A stretch of 64,000 bases of DNA from an uncultured Eubacterium sp. (GTDB lineage: Bacteria; Bacillota; Clostridia; Lachnospirales; Lachnospiraceae): contig CAMUHY010000008.1 of NCBI GenBank assembly GCA_947088865.1, forward strand, positions 62,001 to 126,000, given 5' to 3'. Positions 1 to 9,839 of this stretch are shown here, piece by piece. The position numbers were made by a program, and so were the translations under genes. How positions within the stretch are numbered: position 1 is the stretch's first letter; the number at the start of each line of letters is the position of its first letter. A model generated the notes under the pieces. The model had not been told where the DNA came from and did not search any database. It saw only the letters and a list, made by a program, of their open reading frames with translations.

Positions 1-876
1 TGTACTAATGTTTCAACTCTTATTTATATTGACCTTGATAATCCTTATGAAGTTGAAGCGCCTGTTACAGCCACCGATAAATTACTTTGGGACGTGCAGG
101 CAAACAAGGCAGATGAAGACGACCAAGCGATGATGTCTGGCTGGAATAACAGTTATAATAATCAACCATTTACAAAAGAAGAATTACTTGAATATATCTC
201 AGACAGCAAGTTAAAGCTTGAACCCTATCTTGAACATGATTCAGAGGTATTAGAAGTAGGGGTCGGTTCTGGTATGATAGCATTTGAGATTATACCCCAT
301 TGCAAATCATATGATGGATGCGACATCTCTAATATTGTTCTTGACCGCCTTAAAGCTTTATGTGACAAAAATAATATTACAAATTTAAACCTTTATAATT
401 TAGGCGCTGATGAAATAAATAAAATTGGCAAGCAATATGATATTATATTGATGAGTTCTGTCACCGAATATTTTGGCGGGTATAATTATTTAAGAAATGT
501 TGTACAGACATGTATTGATACTTGTAAAACTTGTGGACATATATTATTTGCAGATGTATTTGACCTTGATATGAAAGAAGAATATGAAACTTCTATTATG
601 GAATATGCTGCCACTCACCCAGAATGTCATAATAAACGAGGTTTTACAAGAGAATTATTTGTACCAAAAGCATATTGGCATGATTTAATGTTTACTATGC
701 CTGATATTGCCAACGTTGAGGTCACAAATAAAATTGGTATAATTGACAATGAAATAAACAAATATCGTTATGATGTTATGATTACAGTAGATAAAATCAA
801 TCATACTCTGCAAAGCCAAACAATTTCTAATAAAAAACCTGTTAAAAATTTTTATGGAAAAGACTTTGTACAATAA
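1..876 (+). CDS. SAM-dependent methyltransferase, C-terminal part of a larger NRPS-type protein (cut by window edge)
   Basis: The frame is open from base 1, so the N-terminus lies outside the window; a GTG at 94 is only an internal candidate start. The visible part is a class I Rossmann methyltransferase: the SAM-binding glycine motif VLEVGVGSG lies at about nt 247-273, followed by an acidic strand (YDGCDIS) and a motif IV region (YDIILMSSV). The approach PFTKEELLEYI and the ending NKYRYDVMITV resemble methyltransferase domains embedded in nonribosomal peptide synthetases, which suggests N- or C-methylation of a peptide intermediate. The last 35 bases overlap the convergent tcdA gene. A stand-alone methyltransferase is possible; the NRPS link is inferred from motif style only. 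Confidence 0.7.
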   Translation, partial: CTNVSTLIYIDLDNPYEVEAPVTATDKLLWDVQANKADEDDQAMMSGWNNSYNNQPFTKEELLEYISDSKLKLEPYLEHDSEVLEVGVGSGMIAFEIIPHCKSYDGCDISNIVLDRLKALCDKNNITNLNLYNLGADEINKIGKQYDIILMSSVTEYFGGYNYLRNVVQTCIDTCKTCGHILFADVFDLDMKEEYETSIMEYAATHPECHNKRGFTRELFVPKAYWHDLMFTMPDIANVEVTNKIGIIDNEINKYRYDVMITVDKINHTLQSQTISNKKPVKNFYGKDFVQ

Positions 877-1561
877 AAGAAGCAATATATATACCGGCAG
901 TTGCAGGAACAAATGTCATAGAACCTGGAACTGCTTTTTTTTGTAATTTTTCATTTTCTTCTTCAACCATTGGCTTTGCAGGCACTTCCTTAGAATACAA
1001 AACGGTTTGGCTTTCAATTCCTCTTGCTCTTAATTCACGCCGCATAACTTTTGCCAATGGACATATACTTGTTTTATAAATATCTGTAATTTCCAGCTGT
1101 GTGATATCAAATTTATTTCCTGTTCCAAGACAACATATCAATGGCGTATGTGCTTCTTTACATTTTACAACAAGGTCAATTTTAGCTGTCACTGTGTCAA
1201 TGGCGTCTACTACATAAGAATACTTTGAAAAATCAAATAAATGACTATGTTCTGGAAGATAAAAACATGAAAATACATTTACTTGGCATTTGGGATTAAT
1301 ATCATAAATTCGTTCACGCCACACATCAACTTTTAATCTTCCAACCGTGCTGTGCAAAGCAATTATTTGTCTATTAATATTTGTCTCAGATACGGTGTCA
1401 TTATCAATAATATCAATTGTTCCTATCCCGCTTCTAGCCAGTGCTTCCAACACATATCCGCCAACTCCGCCGGCTCCAAACACTGCAACATGTGCATTTT
1501 GCAAAAGGTCTATTCCTTCTTGTCCGATTAACATTTTTGTTCTGGTAAATTCATTTGACAT
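842..1561 (-). CDS. tcdA: tRNA threonylcarbamoyladenosine dehydratase (ThiF/E1-like)
   Basis: 239 residues of the ThiF/MoeB/E1 superfamily. TcdA/CsdL enzymes use ATP to cyclise t6A37 of ANN-decoding tRNAs to ct6A. The N-terminal signature TRTKMLIGQEGIDLLQ leads to the nucleotide-binding loop GAGGVGGYVLEALARSG, then the acidic strand IDNDTV and the NINRQ motif that contacts ATP in this superfamily. The segment CPLAKVMRRELRARGI is typical of the TcdA branch rather than MoeB or ThiF, and there is no rhodanese domain. Its start lies inside the 3' end of the upstream DUF5131 gene (34-base overlap), so the two are probably co-transcribed. Confidence 0.88.
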   Translation of the reverse strand: MSNEFTRTKMLIGQEGIDLLQNAHVAVFGAGGVGGYVLEALARSGIGTIDIIDNDTVSETNINRQIIALHSTVGRLKVDVWRERIYDINPKCQVNVFSCFYLPEHSHLFDFSKYSYVVDAIDTVTAKIDLVVKCKEAHTPLICCLGTGNKFDITQLEITDIYKTSICPLAKVMRRELRARGIESQTVLYSKEVPAKPMVEEENEKLQKKAVPGSMTFVPATAGIYIASFIVQSLFHKNF

Positions 1562-2391
1562 ATTTTTTCCTCACTATCAAAAAGCGTTAATTCTTTATAT
1601 ATTTTTTCCTCTGTCCGATATGTTGCCGTCTCTGGAATAAAATCTTCACCAATTCGATAATCAATATTTGCTTTTCTTGCCTGCGCAAGCTGATATTGAC
1701 GCTTAATCTTATATGTTTTTTTATCCTTTATAAAATTCGCTCCTGTCTGATGAAATCGAAACGGAATATTTTTTTCTACGCACTGTCCTCTTAAATCTAA
1801 AATCCAGTCATAATTGCAAGGTCTTGCCGATACGCCTGATTCACCGCCAACAGAAACCTCTTCAATAGAATCATTAAGATATGCCGAAATATCGACTCTT
1901 TCTAATATTGGAGCGACAATAATGGACTTATGTTTAATGGGGAGTGATAGAAAAATGGGCAGCCTATAATCGGCTCTATCTTGATTTTCAACAGTACAGC
2001 CAATTAAAACATTGTCATACCCATCTTTCCAATCTGCGGGCAAGCATTGTTTAAGGCGGTCTATTCTTTTGGTAAAAAAATAAAACCAGCAGTCACTTCT
2101 AATTTTCATCATTCTCCAACATTCATCACGCCATTTATCGGCATCCGACAATAAAAAATCCGATGTAAAACAAGTATATATAATTTTACCAGAAGAAATT
2201 TTATAGTCTCCGTTTCTTTTTTTCTTTAACGGCAAATCAAAACAGGCATTTTTATGACATAGACTGCTGTCTGCAATACCGCCATACAGCTCATCTTGAC
2301 GATAAACATAACAGTATTTGCAGCCTGAACTTATTTTTGTACATCCATGCCAAGGATTCCAATCTGCATATATATTTTCTAATCGACTCAT
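1528..2391 (-). CDS. DUF5131 family protein (phage Gp37/Gp68-like, radical-SAM-like cysteines)
   Basis: 287 residues beginning WNPWHGCTKISSGCKYCYV, the hallmark of the DUF5131/Gp37-Gp68 family. Cys17, Cys24 and Cys27 form a C-x6-C-x2-C cluster that would suit an iron-sulphur or radical-SAM-type centre. The middle contains FYFFTKRIDRL and IGCTVENQ, and SVGGESG and FHQTGANF occur later, all conserved in the family as I know it. The biochemical activity is not established. The gene is upstream of tcdA and overlaps it by 34 bases, so a joint transcript is likely. Family members are common in phages and near DNA-repair genes, so mobile origin is possible. Confidence 0.75.
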   Translation of the reverse strand: MSRLENIYADWNPWHGCTKISSGCKYCYVYRQDELYGGIADSSLCHKNACFDLPLKKKRNGDYKISSGKIIYTCFTSDFLLSDADKWRDECWRMMKIRSDCWFYFFTKRIDRLKQCLPADWKDGYDNVLIGCTVENQDRADYRLPIFLSLPIKHKSIIVAPILERVDISAYLNDSIEEVSVGGESGVSARPCNYDWILDLRGQCVEKNIPFRFHQTGANFIKDKKTYKIKRQYQLAQARKANIDYRIGEDFIPETATYRTEEKIYKELTLFDSEEKICQMNLPEQKC

Positions 2392-2621
2392 AATTAAACC
2401 CTTTTTATCAATTTATATCATATCCCTTTAATACTACTATCTGTACTATTTTCTCTATTTTTTTAGTTTACAAGATTTTCTTTATGATTACAATGCTAAA
2501 TTCCTATAATTATAAAAAGTAATTTTATTTACTTTTTTAACGCTTCATGCTATGATAGTTATAATTGTACCAATGTTTGTAAACTACGCAAATATATGTA
2601 ATATATTTTAGGAGATGTTCT

Positions 2622-4274
2622 ATGTTAGCTGCATTATCAAAAAAATTTAAAAATGTTGATAACATAATATTCACACTATATGGTGTTATTGCAGCAGCTT
2701 TTGTATTACTATTACTGTATATTGGTTTTAACATTCAAGATGAAATATATAGCTATCAAGCCAATCCCACCTATACAACACTAAAGGCAAATGAATGTAC
2801 TACTATTTCTGATGCCTCTGCTCCATTAGGCGTAAAAAATCAATGTACACTAGAACTTGAACATCAAAAACAAGCGTCGTCTGTTCTTATGTTTTATGTC
2901 ATTCATCAAAGCGTTGAAGTTTATCATAAAGGCGAACTTCTATATAGCCTAAAGCCAGATTCTTCCCATACTTCTTATAAAACACCTGGAAATAATTGGA
3001 TTATTGTTCCTATCCTTGAAGAGCATACAACTTTACAAATTATTCTCACGCCTGCCTATGAGACATCTATTAATATATATCCTGAATTTTACTATGGCAA
3101 TGAACATGCACTGCGAATGAAAATTATTAGTAATTCCATATTGACGTTTATAGTAAGCGCTCTTGCTATTATTGTTGGTTTAATATTTATTGGATTTAAA
3201 ATTCTTACTTTAAAAAATCCTGAATTTGATAGCAGTCTTATTATGATGGGGTTATTTTCAGTAAATATTGGTTTATGGAAACTGACAGACCTTTCAAGCA
3301 ATAGCCTTTTATTTGCACCAAATGTTGTACTTTCCTATATTCCATTTATATCATTATTATTAGTAATCATTCCTTTTTCAATGTATATAAAATCAATTCT
3401 TACAACAAAAATAAAAGTTTTATGGAATATTCCTTGCATTGTCAGTATTTTAATTTCATTGACAACACTTCTCTTTCAAATATTGGGCATATACGATTTT
3501 CGAGAAATGTTAATTTATAACCATCTATTAATGTTATTTGTTGTAATTATTGCTTTAATAACTATTACTATTGAAATAAAACTTGCGGGATTAAGTCGAA
3601 AACTTAAAATCTCTATCACATGTATTGGATTATGCTTTTTAGGTCTTGTTATTGATTTAATCTTTTATTATTATTGGAAAGGAACTTATATCACCGTTCT
3701 TGGCATATTAGCATTTTTAATCTATATTATTACACTTGGTGTCATCTCCATAAAAGATGCCAGAAAATTAATGGTAATAGGCAGTACTGCCAACCATTTC
3801 CAAGAAATGGCATTCCATGACCAGCTTACAGGTTTATTAAACAGAACGGCTTATGCTGAACACACTGCCAATAAATTATTTGACCCAAACGATTGCATTA
3901 TTGTAATGTGCGACTTAAATAATCTTAAAAAATGCAATGATACATATGGACATGACAAAGGGGATAATTATATTAAAACAAGTGCAGCAATGATACAACA
4001 GTGTTTCTCAACAATTGGAAACTGTTACAGAATGGGCGGCGATGAATTTTGTGTTTTAATAAAAAATGCTTCTATATCCGCTTGTGAGACTTATGCAAAG
4101 AAATTAGAAAAAGACGCTGAACAATACACAAAAAATCATCCTGAGGAATTTCCAATTAAAATTGCATGTGGTTATACCTCTTATGATGCATCTATTGATT
4201 ATGATATTGGTGATACACTTCGTCGTGCTGATAAAAAAATGTATCAAGATAAAATTAATAAAAAAACCTTATAA
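2622..4274 (+). CDS. Membrane-bound diguanylate cyclase (GGDEF)
   Basis: 550 residues. One N-terminal transmembrane helix (about 19-41) is followed by an extracytoplasmic sensor region of about 130 residues, then a block of hydrophobic helices to about residue 380, and a C-terminal GGDEF domain. The active-site motif is intact at G472-F476 (RMGGDEF), as is DQLTGLLNR at the domain start, so it should make c-di-GMP from two GTP. The RxxD product-inhibition site is absent (STIG occupies the position), so feedback inhibition through that site is unlikely. The layout resembles 7TM-type receptor cyclases. AGGAG precedes the ATG. It converges on a hybrid kinase 12 bases away. Confidence 0.9.
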   Translation: MLAALSKKFKNVDNIIFTLYGVIAAAFVLLLLYIGFNIQDEIYSYQANPTYTTLKANECTTISDASAPLGVKNQCTLELEHQKQASSVLMFYVIHQSVEVYHKGELLYSLKPDSSHTSYKTPGNNWIIVPILEEHTTLQIILTPAYETSINIYPEFYYGNEHALRMKIISNSILTFIVSALAIIVGLIFIGFKILTLKNPEFDSSLIMMGLFSVNIGLWKLTDLSSNSLLFAPNVVLSYIPFISLLLVIIPFSMYIKSILTTKIKVLWNIPCIVSILISLTTLLFQILGIYDFREMLIYNHLLMLFVVIIALITITIEIKLAGLSRKLKISITCIGLCFLGLVIDLIFYYYWKGTYITVLGILAFLIYIITLGVISIKDARKLMVIGSTANHFQEMAFHDQLTGLLNRTAYAEHTANKLFDPNDCIIVMCDLNNLKKCNDTYGHDKGDNYIKTSAAMIQQCFSTIGNCYRMGGDEFCVLIKNASISACETYAKKLEKDAEQYTKNHPEEFPIKIACGYTSYDASIDYDIGDTLRRADKKMYQDKINKKTL

Positions 4275-4286
4275 TTTATCTATAAA

Positions 4287-6488
4287 TTAGTGTGAATTTC
4301 CAAGATATTTATTTAGTATTATCATTAACATTTTAAAATCCAAAGGTTTTGCAATATGTTCGTCCATGCCAGCTCTCTTTGCTGTTCTTATATCATCAGC
4401 AAACGCGTGAGCAGTCATGGCAACTATTGGAATATTTTTATAATAACTTCCTGATAATGACCGGATTGCTTTTGCTGCTGCATAACCATCCATTACAGGC
4501 ATTTTTACATCCATAAGAATAATATTATAATAATCTTTTTGGGTATTCGTTATAATATCGACTGCCTCCTGTCCATTTTTAGCATAATCAATATGAACGC
4601 CTGTCGATTTAAGAACTTCTCCTAAAACTTCTGCATTAAATTCATTATCTTCCACAATTAACATATATTTATCACTAAAATCCTTTTCTGAATATATTTG
4701 CAGAAAATTCTCTTTTGGCATTTCATCACTTTGATATATATCTTCTAAACCTTGTCCATCCTTCGTTTGCATAATCTTGGAATAAATATCACTTTCCAAG
4801 TCTGTTAATTTACTATCCATATTATCATTAGATGCGTTTTGAATTTCTAAAAAGATAGTAATAATAAATTTTGTTCCAACATTTAATTTGCTTTCTACTT
4901 GAATATCTCCATTCATCATCTCAACAATGTTTTTGACAATAGGCATCCCTAAACCTGTACCTTTTATATGATTGATTCTGTTGTCGTTTGCCCTCTCGAA
5001 AGGAATAAATAAGTTTTTTAAATACTCTTCACTCATACCAATTCCATTATCTTGTACAATAATTTCATAACAACCAATTTTTTCTTTATTTGCATTTTTT
5101 TCTGTTATGTACAAATCAATATTTCCTTCCTCCAGTGTATATTTAATTGCATTGCTTATCAAATTTATAAAAACTTGCATTAATTTTTCTTTATCTCCTA
5201 TCACTTCTCTGTGAACAACATCGCTAATATTAACAGATAAAACATGACCTTTTTCTCGAATTAACGATTTTGACAAAGAAACAACTTCATTAATCAAATC
5301 AATAATATTAAATTTATCATCATGTAATCCCATTTTTCCTGATTCAATTTTACTCATATCCAATATATTGTTAACCAGATTTAATAAATGGTTTGAGGAT
5401 AATAAAATTTTTTGCAAACAATTTGATACATTCTCTTTATCATCAATATTACTATGTGCAACTTGTGCCATTCCAATAATAATATTCATTGGTGTACGAA
5501 TATCATGGCTCATATTAGATAAAAATTTTGTTTTTGCTTCATTGGCTTTATTTGCTGTATCATAAGCTTGCTTTAAAGCTTCATGTGTTTCCATCTGTTC
5601 TTTTATAATCCTTATTTTATTATTTTTAAATGCTATGACTTTATATAATATCATTGTAATAACACTTGAAAAAAGAATTTCTACAATAATTTCAATAACA
5701 ATAATATATACAGGTATCCAGCCTTTTTTAGGTGCAATATTTAAAATCCACTCTCTGCCATACACATCAACTTTTGCATTAACGCCATTTATATCTTGTG
5801 TTTCTTTTATATTTAAGTTTATCAAGGTCTTTTTATTATTTTTATCAAAATAAAATAATTCATAGCTATGTTTCTCTTTTGTTAGATTTGTCAACCCAAT
5901 GTATCTAAAAACATCTGAAATTTTTAAAACAACGGTAGTAAAACCCCAAAGTTCACCATTTTCATAATATACGGGTATTCTTAATATAATTCCTTCTTCT
6001 GTTTGAACAAAATCAAGTAAACTTGAAATAATTGTTCCTTCAGAATTTTTTGAAAATAAAAAATCTCTATCACTTTCTATATCACTCACCTTATGATTGC
6101 TATATATTATATTGTTTTCGTTCATATGATAGACACGTCTTATATAGTTATCTTCTACTATCTCTAAAGCATAGATAGCAGGTTCTTTAGAAATTGTCTT
6201 ATATAATTTCTTTAAGTCATCCACATATTTTAAAGGATTTTTAGCAATATCTTTCATGGTCTCATCACTTTTCATAGTAATCCATAACTTCATAATTTGT
6301 GAAAGATAAACATAAATCGACACATTGTTTTTTAATTGAATAACAGCGCTAGAAGCTTCTGTGCTTAATAATTTTTTAGCACTATCCATATACACCATAT
6401 TACTTACTACAACTAAAGTTTGTGCAAATATAAAACAAAGCAAAAAACAAATTATATAAATTTTAATCTTCAATAGTATTTTTTTCAT
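4287..6488 (-). CDS. Hybrid sensor histidine kinase / response regulator
   Basis: 733 residues. A first transmembrane helix (about 7-32), an extracytoplasmic sensor domain with a Cache-like size, and a second helix (about 258-282) are followed by a coiled linker, a HisKA domain (phospho-acceptor His328 in SNMSHDIRTPMN), an HATPase_c domain (QDNGIGMS and GTGLGMPIVKN) and a C-terminal receiver domain with phospho-acceptor Asp660 in LMDVKMPVMDG. No output domain follows, so phosphate is probably relayed or the receiver tunes the kinase. No partner regulator is adjacent; the convergent GGDEF gene is on the opposite strand. Confidence 0.9.
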   Translation of the reverse strand: MKKILLKIKIYIICFLLCFIFAQTLVVVSNMVYMDSAKKLLSTEASSAVIQLKNNVSIYVYLSQIMKLWITMKSDETMKDIAKNPLKYVDDLKKLYKTISKEPAIYALEIVEDNYIRRVYHMNENNIIYSNHKVSDIESDRDFLFSKNSEGTIISSLLDFVQTEEGIILRIPVYYENGELWGFTTVVLKISDVFRYIGLTNLTKEKHSYELFYFDKNNKKTLINLNIKETQDINGVNAKVDVYGREWILNIAPKKGWIPVYIIVIEIIVEILFSSVITMILYKVIAFKNNKIRIIKEQMETHEALKQAYDTANKANEAKTKFLSNMSHDIRTPMNIIIGMAQVAHSNIDDKENVSNCLQKILLSSNHLLNLVNNILDMSKIESGKMGLHDDKFNIIDLINEVVSLSKSLIREKGHVLSVNISDVVHREVIGDKEKLMQVFINLISNAIKYTLEEGNIDLYITEKNANKEKIGCYEIIVQDNGIGMSEEYLKNLFIPFERANDNRINHIKGTGLGMPIVKNIVEMMNGDIQVESKLNVGTKFIITIFLEIQNASNDNMDSKLTDLESDIYSKIMQTKDGQGLEDIYQSDEMPKENFLQIYSEKDFSDKYMLIVEDNEFNAEVLGEVLKSTGVHIDYAKNGQEAVDIITNTQKDYYNIILMDVKMPVMDGYAAAKAIRSLSGSYYKNIPIVAMTAHAFADDIRTAKRAGMDEHIAKPLDFKMLMIILNKYLGNSH

Positions 6489-6657
6489 AATTATAAAACC
6501 CCTTCACGATACCGTACATTCTTACTATAAAATATACCACGCTTGGACTCTATATTCTAGGATTGATTGAAAAAAATAAATGGATATTGTTATTTTATTT
6601 GCATTATTGTAAAATGTTGGTAGCTTATTTATATAAATAAAAAGGAGGATATGTGTA

Positions 6658-6969
6658 ATGTATATAGTAAATATTGAAAATATACCTGGAAAAACCTATG
6701 AAGCTTTAGGACTTGTTACAGGATGCTGTATTATGTGCAAAAATGTCGGAAAAGATATCGGAGCGTCTTTTAGAAATTTAGTAGGCGGTGAGATGAAAGC
6801 CTACGTACAGCTTATGGAAGAATCAAAAAATACAGCAATCAATCATATGATTGAGCAAGCTCAACAGATGGGTGCAGATGCCATTGTTAATGTGCGTTTT
6901 TCATCAACAACCATTGTCGCTGGAGGAGCAGAAATTTTAGTATCGGGAACAGCCGTAAAATTTATATAA
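6658..6969 (+). CDS. YbjQ/UPF0145 family heavy-metal-binding-like protein
   Basis: 103 residues, the usual length of the UPF0145 (YbjQ, DUF74) family. The family pattern is clear: VTGCCIMCKNVGKDIGASFRNLVGGEMKAY, then AINHMIEQAQQMGADAIVNVRFSS and a C-terminal GTAVKF. Members form pentameric rings; function is unproven, and a metal-binding role is only suggested for some. AAGGAGG sits 8 bases before the ATG. It is monocistronic, with a hairpin at 7004-7065 separating it from the convergent YitT gene. Confidence 0.9.
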   Translation: MYIVNIENIPGKTYEALGLVTGCCIMCKNVGKDIGASFRNLVGGEMKAYVQLMEESKNTAINHMIEQAQQMGADAIVNVRFSSTTIVAGGAEILVSGTAVKFI

Positions 6970-7003
6970 ATTTTTCTTACTGGAACAATATAATCTATAA
7001 TTC

Positions 7004-7065
7004 AAGGCATGTGCATTCATATAGTAAATTATTTTATCTTTATTATATGAATATAACATGCCTTT
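7004..7065. terminator. Long imperfect hairpin between ybjQ-like and yitT-like genes
   Basis: AAGGCATGT at the left arm pairs with ACATGCCTT at the right arm, and the inner AT-rich arms (CATTCATATA / TATATGAATA) extend the stem. It lies between two convergent genes and probably ends both transcripts, although the U-runs on either side are short. Confidence 0.5.
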
Positions 7066-7074
7066 ATTTACTCT

Positions 7075-7977
7075 CTAATTATTCAATTGGTTTTTTTGCA
7101 CCTTTTTTATTTGTTTAAATCCTTCTCCAAACACTTGACTTGTTTCAGTAAACATAATAAATGCGTTGCTGTCCACTTCAAGTATAGCATTATTTACAAT
7201 GTATGACTGAGAAACAGAACATGCACACAATAAGACATCTTTATTTTCCAATGTGTAGGAACCAGTTCCATCTATTATAGTTGAGCCTCTCCCCGTTATT
7301 TCAGATATTCTTTTTGCAACCTGTTCCCCTTTAACTGTAATTACAATAATCAGCGTTCCTGCCCTCATACCATACATGATTTTATCAAGTACTAACGATG
7401 TTACAAATGTTGCCAAAAGTCCATAAAGAACGGCATCAATACTTCCAAATGCCGGCCAGCCGAGCATAATAATAAACAAATCCACTACCATTGTCATCAC
7501 ACCAATAGAAAGATGGGGTTTTAATACATTGATTGTCATTGTTAAAAGGTCAATTCCGCCTGAAGAACTGCCTCGCATAAAAAACAGAGCCATTCCAGAA
7601 CCCATAAATATACCTGAGTACAGTGCTGCCATAAATGGTGAACCTGTATAGGTCGGTGTAAATGGAAATATCACATCTAATACAAAAGTCGATATAATCA
7701 TGGTTCTTGCTGTTTTTAAAAGAAACTCTTTTCCCACTACTCGGTAACTAATAATTACAAAAGGTATATTTAATATAAAAGTCATAATACCGATTGGAAG
7801 TCCCCAAAGATAATTCATCATAAGCGCGAGACCAGACAATCCCCCCAGCGCAAAATTTGCCATTTTTGCAAATGTATATACTCCTATTGCATAAAGAAAA
7901 CTTCCAGCTATGTCAGCAAGCAAATCTAAAATAAATTTTTTGGCTGCTTTTTTTTCCAATTTTGATAACATACTCAA
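7075..7977 (-). CDS. YitT family membrane protein (DUF161 + DUF2179)
   Basis: 300 residues. Five or six hydrophobic segments fill residues 17-210, including a conserved GSGMALFFMRGSSSGGIDLL element. A soluble C-terminal DUF2179 domain follows (GRGSTIIDGTGSYT, then AFIMFTETSQVFGEGF). This is the standard YitT architecture of Firmicutes; substrates are unknown, and the DUF2179 domain is PII-like. The gene stands alone, with about 140 bases to the next gene. Confidence 0.9.
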   Translation of the reverse strand: MSMLSKLEKKAAKKFILDLLADIAGSFLYAIGVYTFAKMANFALGGLSGLALMMNYLWGLPIGIMTFILNIPFVIISYRVVGKEFLLKTARTMIISTFVLDVIFPFTPTYTGSPFMAALYSGIFMGSGMALFFMRGSSSGGIDLLTMTINVLKPHLSIGVMTMVVDLFIIMLGWPAFGSIDAVLYGLLATFVTSLVLDKIMYGMRAGTLIIVITVKGEQVAKRISEITGRGSTIIDGTGSYTLENKDVLLCACSVSQSYIVNNAILEVDSNAFIMFTETSQVFGEGFKQIKKVQKNQLNN

Positions 7978-8115
7978 TACTTAATCCTCATGTCTTTCTA
8001 TAATTTGCAAACTTTGGTTTTTAAAGGCACTATTGTAAAATGGCTTATTATCATCATCAATAGCACTTTCTTAGTATGTATAAATTTTACAATAATCATT
8101 CATAGAGATTATTCT

Positions 8116-9117
8116 TTACAAAATTTCCTCTATTAATTTTATTGCCTGCTCATATCGTTCAAGATATGTTCCTGATAAACATACAAAATGAAAACCAAAA
8201 TCCTCATATATTTTTTTAATCATATTTCCATACTTATATCGGTCAGCCGCAATAATTTCACTTCGGTCTCCATCTTGCACCCACTCGACATCGGGTTCCA
8301 TATATAAAACTAAATCATATTCATTAAGGCTGGCAATCGCATCGGCAAGCAATGTATTTTTTTCTATATTTTTATCTTCCAAAAAATTCATAAAAAACTT
8401 AGTTATAAGACAATCGGTATCTTCAATTAAAACCTTGTTGCTATGCTCAATCAATCGCAGTTCCTTTGCCTTATGTTCCAGTAAAATCCGAGTAAAATCG
8501 CCAGAAAGCATCATCGTATCTGTCCCCGATAATTCGGATAACTCCCTTCCTACCTCCTCCAGATAATTAGTGTTAAAATGATGTGCAAGATTAACGGTCA
8601 ATGTTGACTTGCCACAGCTTTCCGTTCCAATCAGCAATACTTTTTTTACATAATATGGTCGTACAACCAAAGGGAGCCAATCCCAATGTTTATACACATT
8701 CGCTCTTATATCAGTTGAATTATATTTATTTCTTGGAAATATAATCAAATCACTTTCGGGATAACAAATATTCCAAAAACTTGTTTTATCATAGTCATCT
8801 CCACAAAATACAACATCAATTTTAGTTCCTATTTTCTTCTTAACAATTTCGCAGTCATTTTCCCAATATTGTTTGGTATAATCGGATTTTTTATCAAGTT
8901 TATCCTCCAACAATATTATTTTGACATTTCCAATATGTTTTGTTATTTGATATACCCACCGATACTTTATTCTTACATCAATATCTGTACAGTTGCTACG
9001 ATAAGAAATAACAACATACAATTGATTACATTGACTTGCCGCTTTGATAATACAATCAACATGCCCCATATGAAGCGGATTAAAAGAACCGCCATACATT
9101 CCAACATTATAATTCAT
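8116..9117 (-). CDS. nadR: Bifunctional NMN adenylyltransferase / ribosylnicotinamide kinase
   Basis: Starting at the second Met (9117), which has GGAGG about 9 bases upstream inside pnuC, the protein has 333 residues. Its N-terminal nucleotidyltransferase domain carries the HxGH-type motif GGSFNPLHMGH; the C-terminal P-loop kinase domain carries GTESCGKST. Together these convert nicotinamide riboside to NMN and then NAD+. The DNA-binding domain of enterobacterial NadR is absent, in keeping with regulation by the Nudix-type NrtR encoded upstream. Its start overlaps the end of pnuC by 11 bases, coupling uptake to phosphorylation. An alternative start six codons upstream (9135) has no good ribosome-binding site. 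Confidence 0.93.
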   Translation of the reverse strand: MNYNVGMYGGSFNPLHMGHVDCIIKAASQCNQLYVVISYRSNCTDIDVRIKYRWVYQITKHIGNVKIILLEDKLDKKSDYTKQYWENDCEIVKKKIGTKIDVVFCGDDYDKTSFWNICYPESDLIIFPRNKYNSTDIRANVYKHWDWLPLVVRPYYVKKVLLIGTESCGKSTLTVNLAHHFNTNYLEEVGRELSELSGTDTMMLSGDFTRILLEHKAKELRLIEHSNKVLIEDTDCLITKFFMNFLEDKNIEKNTLLADAIASLNEYDLVLYMEPDVEWVQDGDRSEIIAADRYKYGNMIKKIYEDFGFHFVCLSGTYLERYEQAIKLIEEIL

Positions 9118-9838
9118 CACATGTTTTCCTCCCATCCAATTGATTATTATTTAATTGAATATCTCTAAACCATTTAATAAACATAATAACTGCATTTGCA
9201 AGATAGACTATCCACATCATCAATACAGCAACACTTTCTCCACCGTTAAAAAATGCTGCAATCCACATAATAACGGACACCAAATCTACAACAATCCATA
9301 TAATCCATTGTTCCATATATCTTCTTATCAGTAATATTTGAGCAACTACGGATAAGACTGTACTCATACTATCTATAATAGGAAGATTTCCGCCAAGCAA
9401 CTTTAATATATAACCATATGCAAAAATTCCAACAATACTTAAGATACCAACTAAAAATTCATTTTTAACACTCATTTTACGTTTATATACTTCATTGCTT
9501 TCTTTGTCCATATTTTTCTTCCACACAAACCACCCGATAATATTGGTAGGAAAATAATATAACAAATTTAACATAACATCGCCATAATATTTTGCATTCC
9601 ATGCCACATATGCGTATAATAATATATTTACTACACCAAATAAATAATTAGAAATTTTGCCCATACCTGTAAGAATAACACATGTTACTCCTGTCATAGA
9701 CGCAATAATACCAACTGCTGTATCGCCTAAATATAGGGATATGCCCAATATTATAAGATTGCAAAATAGTATCCAAAAAATTTCCCACTTTCTCCAGCCA
9801 CAAAATTCATTTTTAAAAAATTGTACTACATTATCCAT
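9107..9838 (-). CDS. pnuC: Nicotinamide riboside transporter PnuC
   Basis: 243 residues from the ATG at 9838, chosen because GGAGG lies 7 bases upstream; a longer frame to 9892 would run into nrtR without a ribosome-binding site. About seven hydrophobic helices are seen. The family motifs NLLYYFPTNIIGWFVWKK and RRYMEQWIIWIVVDLVSV are present, the second containing the residues that bind the riboside in PnuC structures. It imports nicotinamide riboside by facilitated diffusion, made unidirectional by the kinase activity of the next gene, nadR. The gene starts just after the nrtR stop codon. Confidence 0.93.
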   Translation of the reverse strand: MDNVVQFFKNEFCGWRKWEIFWILFCNLIILGISLYLGDTAVGIIASMTGVTCVILTGMGKISNYLFGVVNILLYAYVAWNAKYYGDVMLNLLYYFPTNIIGWFVWKKNMDKESNEVYKRKMSVKNEFLVGILSIVGIFAYGYILKLLGGNLPIIDSMSTVLSVVAQILLIRRYMEQWIIWIVVDLVSVIMWIAAFFNGGESVAVLMMWIVYLANAVIMFIKWFRDIQLNNNQLDGRKTCDEL

Positions 9839-9839
9839 A

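Noticed and set aside
2622-6488. GGDEF cyclase and hybrid kinase as one signalling operon
   Set aside because: They are convergent, on opposite strands, so they are not co-transcribed.
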